A DNA stretch of 64,000 bases from positions 1 through 64,000 of the forward strand of contig NZ_CP134991.1 of assembly GCF_039370165.1 (NCBI RefSeq), written 5' to 3'. Shown here piece after piece: positions 58,100 through 64,000 of the stretch (the stretch's first letter is position 1; the number at the start of each line of letters is the position of its first letter). The translations under genes and the position numbers were made by a program. The DNA is from Buchnera aphidicola (Chaitoregma tattakana). Its GTDB lineage: Bacteria > Pseudomonadota > Gammaproteobacteria > Enterobacterales > Enterobacteriaceae. The notes under the pieces are model-generated. The model saw only the letters and a list, made by a program, of their open reading frames with translations. It did not search any database and was not told the DNA's origin.

Positions 58100-59094
58100 A
58101 TAATAGTATTAATGGTTATACAAAAAGTGCATGTTTGTTATTTTATTTAGGTATTAAAAAGAGTATTAAAATATTAAAATTTTTAACTAAAACAGAGAAA
58201 AATAAAATAATATGTAAATTGTCTGATCCTTCAATTTTATCTAAAGAAAATATAGATTCAGCAATAGAAAGTTACAAAAAGTGTTATAAGAACGAAATTT
58301 TGAGAAAGAAAGATAGTTTTAAAAATTATTTTAATATTATTCTTTCTAAATTTTTTAATAAAAAAGAAAGATATTACTTTATTAATGAGATTAATACTAA
58401 GAAAGTTTTTTTAAAAAATGTAAAAAGAGTAAATTTAAATAGTTCTAAAAATTGTTATATAGTTTTGAGAGGAGAACATCCGCAGATAATAGCTGCGTTT
58501 TTAAAATATGTAGATCATAGAAAGTCTATGAAAATTTTATCTTTTTTTAACAAAAAAGATAGAAATGAAATTCTAAGAAGAATGTTTGAAATACAAAGTA
58601 TGAATCAATTTTCTAAAAACGAATTTTTTAAGATAATAAACGATGTTTTTAAAAAAGAAAAATCACATAAATTAAATACTTTTGATAAAGCAATTAACGT
58701 GTTTAAACTGTTTACTAAAAAAGATAAAGTTTATATTTTAAAAAACTTTTTTAAAAATAATTCTAATATAAAAAAAGAAATTATATGTTTAATGTTTTCT
58801 TTTGAAGACATATTTTTTTTAAAAAATTGTAGTATATCTATTTTATTAAAATATGTTGATAAAAAGGTTTTATATATTTCTATGTTAGATTTGTCAGAAA
58901 AGTTTAAAAAAATTTTTTTAATGAACATGTCTAAAAAACAATTAAATTATTTTTTTCATATGTTTCAAAAAGAGAATTTTTCATCTTCTCCGATTAGTAT
59001 AAAATGTAGTAAAGATAAGATTTTGAAAACATTACAACTATTGTTAAAAAAAGATGTATTAATTTTAAAAGACTTGGAAAAAATTTATGTATAA
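58096..59094 (+). CDS. fliG: Flagellar motor switch protein FliG with degenerate torque helix
   Basis: FliG links the MS ring to the C ring; in motile bacteria its C-terminal domain meets the stator. The 332-residue product (E. coli 331) keeps the FliM-binding EHPQ motif in LRGEHPQIIAAFLKYVD. In the C-terminal torque helix the match to E. coli NMSQRAADILRDDLANRG is NMSKKQLNYFFHMFQKEN: the arginine becomes Lys, and the two aspartates align with His and Met. The lysine of the preceding ALKGAE segment aligns with Leu. The charges that drive rotation are therefore not kept. The start overlaps fliF. Confidence 0.93.
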   Translation: MNNSINGYTKSACLLFYLGIKKSIKILKFLTKTEKNKIICKLSDPSILSKENIDSAIESYKKCYKNEILRKKDSFKNYFNIILSKFFNKKERYYFINEINTKKVFLKNVKRVNLNSSKNCYIVLRGEHPQIIAAFLKYVDHRKSMKILSFFNKKDRNEILRRMFEIQSMNQFSKNEFFKIINDVFKKEKSHKLNTFDKAINVFKLFTKKDKVYILKNFFKNNSNIKKEIICLMFSFEDIFFLKNCSISILLKYVDKKVLYISMLDLSEKFKKIFLMNMSKKQLNYFFHMFQKENFSSSPISIKCSKDKILKTLQLLLKKDVLILKDLEKIYV

Positions 59095-59737
59095 ATTACT
59101 TAATTCTAAACAGTGGAAAAAATGGAATGCTGATTCTATTAACACAGAAAAAAATAATACAATAGTTAAAAAAAAAAATGTTACAGACTTGTCTAGAAAT
59201 TCATATTTAGAAAGTGAAAGATTAATAATAGAAAAAATTAGTTATGATAAAGGTTTTAAAAGTGGAAAAAAAGTTGGGTATGATTTAGGATATAAACAAT
59301 TCAATTTATTTAAAAAAGAAATAAACGATAGTAAAAAAAAGATAGAAAAAATTTTTTTGAATCTCAGTAAATCTATTGAATCTATAGATTCGTATGTTTC
59401 TATTAAAATAGTAAAAGTGTTATTTAGTGTTCTAAAAAGAAATAACAAATTTTTTAGTAATAATACTAATAGATTAATACAGATTGTGAAAAAAAGTTTA
59501 CGTAAAGAGTTATTTTTTTTAAAAAATTTAAACTTTTTAGTAAATCCTACAGATTTTAGTATTATTAAAAAAAGTTTTAGAAATTGTTTCAAATTTAACA
59601 ATTGGACTCTTATTTCAGATAATAAGATTGCTTCTGGAGAATGTAAAATATTTTCTTCAGAAATGAATATAGATTTCACTAATTCAGACACTTGGGATAA
59701 TTTATATAGAATATTTTTGTTTGAGAAAAATATATGA
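59087..59737 (+). CDS. fliH: Flagellar export apparatus protein FliH
   Basis: FliH holds the FliI ATPase in an inactive 2:1 complex and docks it at the C ring. The 216-residue product (E. coli 228) starts with the aromatic-rich QWKKWNADS (compare E. coli WKTWTPD), which binds the C ring and export gate, and has the GxxxG-like KGFKSGKKVGYDLGYKQ stretch typical of FliH, followed by a helical part. It overlaps fliG by eight bases and fliI by four. Confidence 0.9.
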   Translation: MYKLLNSKQWKKWNADSINTEKNNTIVKKKNVTDLSRNSYLESERLIIEKISYDKGFKSGKKVGYDLGYKQFNLFKKEINDSKKKIEKIFLNLSKSIESIDSYVSIKIVKVLFSVLKRNNKFFSNNTNRLIQIVKKSLRKELFFLKNLNFLVNPTDFSIIKKSFRNCFKFNNWTLISDNKIASGECKIFSSEMNIDFTNSDTWDNLYRIFLFEKNI

Positions 59738-61095
59738 CTACAAATTTAAAAAATTGGTTAAAAAATATAAATTTTTTAGATAAAAAAATATGTAGTTTTT
59801 CTGGTGTAGTAAATTATGGGCGTTTAGTTAGTTTTGTTGGTCTCCTTTTAGAAGTTTCAGGTTTAATATTATCTATTGGAGATATTTGTATAATAGAGGT
59901 TATTTATAATAATACAATGTTGTTAGTGGAAGCAGAAGTTGTAGGATTTAAAAATAAAAATGTGTTTATAATGTTGTTTGAAGAATGTAGAGGAATTTCT
60001 CCTGGGTTAAGAGTGTTTCCAAAAGTTGACAAATTCGGAAAACGTAAAAGAAAAACTCTTCCTATAGGAAATAATTTATTAGGGAGAGTAGTTGATAGTT
60101 ATGGAAGCCCTTTAGACGGATTAGGAAAAGTAAAATGTAATCAGTTTACTTCTACATATTGCAGCAAAATAAATCCTTTAAAAAAAGTGCCAGTTACTAA
60201 AATATTAGATACAGGAATAAGAGCTATTAATGCTGCTTTAACTATAGGTATGGGGCAAAGAATAGGGTTGTTTGCTAGCTCCGGGGTAGGTAAAAGTGTA
60301 TTATTAAGTATGATGGCTAAAAATTCAAATTCGGACATTTTTGTTATAGGATTAATTGGGGAAAGAAGCAGAGAAATTTCAGAATTTGTAGAAAACATAA
60401 AAATTGCACATAATTTTAATAAATCTATAGTAGTAGTATCGCCTGCAAATAACTCTCCTTTATTAAAGGTTCAAGGCGCTCTTTATTCTATCAGTATAGC
60501 AGAATATTTTAGAAAAAAAGGTCGTAATGTTTTATTTATTTTAGATTCATTAACTAGATATGCTATGGCTGAAAGAGAAATATCTATTTCTATGGGCGAA
60601 ATGCCTGTTATAAGAGGATATCCTACTTCTATATTTTCAAAACTTCCATTTTTTATAGAAAGATCGGGTAATAATGAAAAAAAAAATTGCTCTATAACTG
60701 GTTTTTATACTGTTTTAATAGAAAGTAATGAAAATTTAGATCCAATTTCTGATTTAGCGAAATCTGTATTAGATGGTCATATTATGTTGTCTAAAAGTTA
60801 TGCTGATTCTGGGCATTATCCTGCAATTGATATGGAAACTTCTATAAGTAGAATAATGTATAATTTAGTTAGTAAAGAACATTACAAAAAAGTAATTTAT
60901 TTAAAACAGCTAATATCTACATATAAAAATAATAAAGATTTAATAAGTTTAGGAGCATATGTAAAAGGAAATGACAAAATTTTAGACAATGCTGTAAATT
61001 TATGGCCTAAAATAGAAAAATTTTTGCAGCAGGATATAGATGTGTCTCACAACTTTGAAAGTTCTTATTTAGAATTAAACAATTTAATAAAATAG
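59734..61095 (+). CDS. fliI: Flagellum-specific ATP synthase FliI
   Basis: FliI is the ATPase of the flagellar type III exporter, related to F1 beta. The 453-residue product (E. coli 457) has MTTNLKNWLKNINF at the N terminus, Walker A ASSGVGKSVLL, the GERSREISEF catalytic-glutamate segment and the Walker B region VLFILDSLTRYAMAEREIS. Strong conservation, compared with the neighbouring fli genes, suggests that it still works as an export ATPase. Confidence 0.96.
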   Translation: MTTNLKNWLKNINFLDKKICSFSGVVNYGRLVSFVGLLLEVSGLILSIGDICIIEVIYNNTMLLVEAEVVGFKNKNVFIMLFEECRGISPGLRVFPKVDKFGKRKRKTLPIGNNLLGRVVDSYGSPLDGLGKVKCNQFTSTYCSKINPLKKVPVTKILDTGIRAINAALTIGMGQRIGLFASSGVGKSVLLSMMAKNSNSDIFVIGLIGERSREISEFVENIKIAHNFNKSIVVVSPANNSPLLKVQGALYSISIAEYFRKKGRNVLFILDSLTRYAMAEREISISMGEMPVIRGYPTSIFSKLPFFIERSGNNEKKNCSITGFYTVLIESNENLDPISDLAKSVLDGHIMLSKSYADSGHYPAIDMETSISRIMYNLVSKEHYKKVIYLKQLISTYKNNKDLISLGAYVKGNDKILDNAVNLWPKIEKFLQQDIDVSHNFESSYLELNNLIK

Positions 61096-61112
61096 ATAGG
61101 TTAATAATAACT

Positions 61113-61577
61113 ATGAAAAAAAAGATAAAGTTAGTAAATTTGTTAATACTTTTAAAAAAAATTAAAATGAATATTTTTTATAAAAAATTTTTAAATACAC
61201 TTAGTTTAAAAAAACGTAATAAACTAGATTTAAATATATTGAGCAAATATAAAAATGTTTATTTTAGGAAATATGATAAACAAGTTGCATATGGCATGAG
61301 TGTGTTAGAAACAAAAATTTTTAATAATTTTTTGTGTTTTTTAAAACATGGTTTTTTACAAAAGAAAATGGAGCTTGATAAAATCAACAAAAAATATAAC
61401 AACATATTTAAAAAGTTTGTAGATAAAGAAAAAAATGTTAATATTCTAAAATTTTTTAAATCATATTTATTAAATAAAGTATATAATAAAACTATGAATA
61501 TAATTGAGTTTAATAATGAAGAATCAATTCAGGCGTTTTTTTTAAATAAAAAAAATTGTATTTATACTATTGTATAA
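61113..61577 (+). CDS. fliJ: Flagellar export chaperone FliJ
   Basis: FliJ is a coiled-coil stalk protein inside the FliI ring, similar in fold to the F1 gamma coiled coil. The 154-residue product (E. coli 147) is very lysine- and asparagine-rich and weakly conserved. Identification rests on size, the predicted all-helical nature and the position after fliI. fliK and fliL, which follow in E. coli, are absent, leaving 46 bases before fliM. Confidence 0.8.
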   Translation: MKKKIKLVNLLILLKKIKMNIFYKKFLNTLSLKKRNKLDLNILSKYKNVYFRKYDKQVAYGMSVLETKIFNNFLCFLKHGFLQKKMELDKINKKYNNIFKKFVDKEKNVNILKFFKSYLLNKVYNKTMNIIEFNNEESIQAFFLNKKNCIYTIV

Positions 61578-61623
61578 ATCTGTTTTTAGAATTATAGAAT
61601 TTTATGTTTTTAAGGAAACTGTT

Positions 61624-62994
61624 ATGGATAAATATTACAACAATTTTATACATGTTAACAAAATTTTGAAAAAAATTCGTGATATTACCTGCAGAAAAAA
61701 TTTTAATATAGATAAAAATTTTATTAGTAATGAGATTGATTTTTCTAACATTTTATATGCAGATTTAAATAATATATATTTTAAAGAAAAGTTTTTGTTA
61801 GAAAAATCATTTAATGACTTTTCGAATTCTTTAAGTATAAAGTTGTCTAATTTGCTAAATTATAAAATACAAATAGATGTTAAAAGTATTAAAATAGAAA
61901 CGTATAAAAAATGTTTTAAAAATATTGGTTCTTTAATAAGTTTTAATTGCTTTAAAATTTCTTCTATAAAAAGTTTTGGTAGCATTATTTACTCTCACGA
62001 TTTTGTACTTAATATGTTAGAATTTTTTTTTGGTGGAAAAAATAATTTTTTAAATTATAAAGATTTTAAAAATATTTCTTATAGTCAAAATTTTATTAAT
62101 TATAAAATAACAAAAATATTTACTAAAAATTTGTCACATAATTTAGAAAAAAATTTTAATTTAAAAATATTTTCATATAATTCTAAGAAATTTTTTGAAA
62201 AATCTTATAAAAATTTTTTTTATTCAAACAATTTTATTGTTAGAGTATGTTTTAACTGTATTACTGGAAAATATAGTAATTTATTTAATATATTTTTTCC
62301 ATGGAGTTTTATAAAATATGTAAATAACATAGTTGTACAAAATCACAATAAAATAAGCGAAAAAAGTTATTCCAAAAAGAACTTTTATATTATTAAAAGT
62401 ATAAATTTTGTGATGTCTGCCTTTTTGCAATTTTTTTTTATTAATTTATATAGTTTATATAATTTAAATATTAATGATGTAATAAAAATATATAATCCGG
62501 TAGATGTTTACATATTTATAGATGATAAATTATTTTTTTTAGGTAAAAATACTGTTTTAAAAAATAGAATATCTGTTTTAGTGAAAAGATCTGTATACTT
62601 AAAACATTTAACTTGTGGTGATAAGATGAATAATCAATTAGAAAAATTTAAAAAGTATGTTTCAGAAAACGATAGTATATTAAAAAAAGATGAAAAAAAA
62701 CAAACTGTTTTTTTAGATAACACAGTAGAAGAAGATGACTTGGACAATAGAATAAATTATGTTGGTGATATAAAAATAAAAATGTCTGTTAGACTAGGTA
62801 GAATAAAGATGAAAGCTAAAAAGTTGTTATCAATAAAGTGTGGATCAATTTTACAATTAGATCAATTAGCAGGTGAGCCGTTGGACATTCTGGCTAATGG
62901 GTGTTTAATTGCTAAAGGCGAAATAGTTGTTATTAAAAATAATTATGGAATCAGAATTGTAAATATATTAAACAACGTAAATAAATTAAAATAA
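61624..62994 (+). CDS. fliM-fliN: Fused flagellar switch proteins FliM-FliN
   Basis: A single 456-codon frame joins the two C-ring proteins. I choose the ATG at 61624 (MDKYYNN), which follows AAGGAAA at 61612-61618, over the TTG at 61570. Residues 1-334 equal the E. coli FliM length and have a middle domain with FFFGGKNN (GGXG-like site for FliG) and a C-terminal SpoA domain. No CheY-binding LSQAEIDALL motif is seen at the N terminus. From residue 335 (ATG at 62626-62628) comes FliN, 122 residues, with the highly conserved SVRLGRIKMKAKKLL and LAGEPLDILANGCLIAKGEIVV. TGATAA lies just before this ATG in another frame. A GGTG eight bases upstream could allow separate FliN translation. Confidence 0.88.
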   Translation: MDKYYNNFIHVNKILKKIRDITCRKNFNIDKNFISNEIDFSNILYADLNNIYFKEKFLLEKSFNDFSNSLSIKLSNLLNYKIQIDVKSIKIETYKKCFKNIGSLISFNCFKISSIKSFGSIIYSHDFVLNMLEFFFGGKNNFLNYKDFKNISYSQNFINYKITKIFTKNLSHNLEKNFNLKIFSYNSKKFFEKSYKNFFYSNNFIVRVCFNCITGKYSNLFNIFFPWSFIKYVNNIVVQNHNKISEKSYSKKNFYIIKSINFVMSAFLQFFFINLYSLYNLNINDVIKIYNPVDVYIFIDDKLFFLGKNTVLKNRISVLVKRSVYLKHLTCGDKMNNQLEKFKKYVSENDSILKKDEKKQTVFLDNTVEEDDLDNRINYVGDIKIKMSVRLGRIKMKAKKLLSIKCGSILQLDQLAGEPLDILANGCLIAKGEIVVIKNNYGIRIVNILNNVNKLK

Positions 62995-63125
62995 ATATTT
63001 TGATATATGTTTTATTTTTATTTTTTATAATTTTTCTTTAAAAACATTTTTATTTTTTGATTATATATTATAAAGTGACGTTGTTTACTAAGATTTTATA
63101 ACATTTTAATATTGTGGTAACTATA

Positions 63126-63866
63126 ATGAAATATAGTAAAATTTTATTATTTTTTTTTCCATTGCTTTCTACTTCTGCATATGCTTTAAATTTAGATTCT
63201 ATTAACAATTTGTTTTCTAATAAAAGTAATGATATTTCTATGCCTTTAGATATTTTGATTATAATGAGTTCTATGAGTTTTTTGCCTGCTATTGTTTTGT
63301 TAATGACTAGTTTTACTAGAATTATAATTGTATTGAGTTTGTTAAGAAATGCTTTAGGAATGACATATTCTCCTCCAAATCAAATATTAATTGGATTAAG
63401 TTTGTTTATAACTTTTTTTATTATGTCTCCAATTTTTAATAAAGTATATAAAGATTCTTATTTACCATTTGTGAGTAAAAAGGTAAATGCAGAAACTGCT
63501 ATTAACAATGCTATTTTTCCTTTCAAGAAGTTTATGCTACATCAAGTTAAGAAAACAGATTTGTTATTTTTTCTCAAATTGTCAAAAAAACAAGATATTA
63601 AATTTAAAAATAAATATGATATACCTATGTATGTATTAGTGCCAGCATTTATAACTAATGAACTTAAAGTGGCGTTTCAAATAGGTTTTATGATATTTAT
63701 TCCCTTTATAGTTATAGATCTTATAATATCTAGTATATTGATGGCTTTAGGTATGATGATGGTGCCTCCATCTAGTATATCTCTTCCATTCAAATTAATT
63801 CTTTTTGTATTGTCTGACGGTTGGAAGTTGTTAGTTAGCTCTCTTGTTAATAGTTTTTATACATAA
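63126..63866 (+). CDS. fliP: Flagellar export gate protein FliP
   Basis: FliP forms the core ring of the type III export gate with FliQ and FliR. I take the ATG at 63126 (MKYSKILLFFFPLLSTSAYALN), which gives a cleavable signal peptide of the kind known for FliP and 246 residues (E. coli 245); a GTG at 63114 is open in the same frame. Four membrane segments are visible, and the family signatures LLRNALGMTYSPPNQILIGLSLF and ALGMMMVPPSSISLPFK are intact. fliO, before fliP in E. coli, is absent. Confidence 0.96.
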   Translation: MKYSKILLFFFPLLSTSAYALNLDSINNLFSNKSNDISMPLDILIIMSSMSFLPAIVLLMTSFTRIIIVLSLLRNALGMTYSPPNQILIGLSLFITFFIMSPIFNKVYKDSYLPFVSKKVNAETAINNAIFPFKKFMLHQVKKTDLLFFLKLSKKQDIKFKNKYDIPMYVLVPAFITNELKVAFQIGFMIFIPFIVIDLIISSILMALGMMMVPPSSISLPFKLILFVLSDGWKLLVSSLVNSFYT

Positions 63867-63901
63867 TCGTGTATTTAGAAAAATATATTAGGAAAAAAAA
63901 T

Positions 63902-64000
63902 ATGACTTTAGAAGCTGTTGATAGTTTACTTGGTGAAGCTATAAAAATGATTTTAATATTATCTATGCCGCTATTAATAATAGTATTGTTTATAGGATTG
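63902..64000 (+). CDS. fliQ: Flagellar export gate protein FliQ (partial, runs off the window)
   Basis: The first 33 codons are visible, starting MTLEAVDSLLGEAIKMILIL and continuing into a hydrophobic helix, closely matching the E. coli FliQ N terminus MTPESVMMMGTEAMKVAL. The ATG follows TTAGGAAAA and lies 35 bases after fliP. FliQ packs around FliP-FliR in the export gate. The rest of the gene is outside the window. Confidence 0.92.
   Translation, partial: MTLEAVDSLLGEAIKMILILSMPLLIIVLFIGL

Noticed and set aside
61570..61623. A TTG start extending FliM by 18 residues
   Set aside because: The ATG at 61624 has a good ribosome binding site, and from it the FliM part has the E. coli length; the extension overlaps the end of fliJ.

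Overview
The window looks like the conventional start of the chromosome of a Buchnera aphidicola-type obligate aphid endosymbiont. The DNA is extremely A+T rich. Almost every gene is a compact orthologue of an E. coli gene in E. coli-like blocks, and base 1 is the first base of mnmG, the usual linearisation point for these genomes. I see no phage, insertion sequence, CRISPR array, defence island or foreign gene.

Layout. 1-8401: mnmG, then the complete F1Fo ATP synthase operon atpBEFHAGDC, ending in a shortened atpC. 8616-16103: the old origin region with gyrB and dnaN on the minus strand and rpmH, rnpA, yidC and mnmE on the plus strand; dnaA is missing from its usual place. 16115-23241: tRNA-Phe, groES-groEL, efp, the minus-strand rsmD-dnaT-dnaC group, ftsY and rpoH. 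23467-26309: metE and hupA. 26604-38679: a long minus-strand operon in the order tRNA-Thr, tRNA-Tyr, tRNA-Gly, tRNA-Thr, secE, nusG, rplK, rplA, rplJ, rplL, rpoB, rpoC (tufB is gone). 38938-42718: metF, argG, argH. 42825-46755: the rpsU-dnaG-rpoD operon on minus. 46927-52171: tsaD, cca, and ptsH-ptsI-crr on minus. 52408-55882: ligA, tRNA-Lys, tRNA-Val, gltX. 55965-64000: flagellar basal-body and export genes fliE, then fliF, G, H, I, J, M-N (fused), P and the start of fliQ.

How it fits together. The set covers ATP synthesis, transcription (core polymerase, RpoD, RpoH, NusG), parts of translation and tRNA modification (MnmE/MnmG, TsaD, Cca, EF-P), protein folding and targeting (GroESL, YidC, SecE, FtsY), some replication proteins, sugar uptake (PTS), the last steps of methionine and arginine synthesis, and a flagellar-type export machine.

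The most interesting signal is that three essential genes, ftsY, nusG and dnaG, are each broken into two frames exactly at a long A tract on the coding strand (13, 13 and 15 A). In all three, one extra A restores a full-length protein. This fits the known transcriptional slippage that rescues poly(A)-interrupted genes in such endosymbionts, though homopolymer sequencing error must be excluded. Other notable points are an in-frame fliM-fliN fusion with an internal start, a FliG whose torque-helix charges are lost, an epsilon subunit without its inhibitory domain, a DNA ligase without BRCT, a CCA-transferase whose HD motif has gone, absence of dnaA beside dnaN, and argG-argH without argECB. Functions are assigned from recognised homology with E. 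coli proteins recalled from memory; no database search was run.
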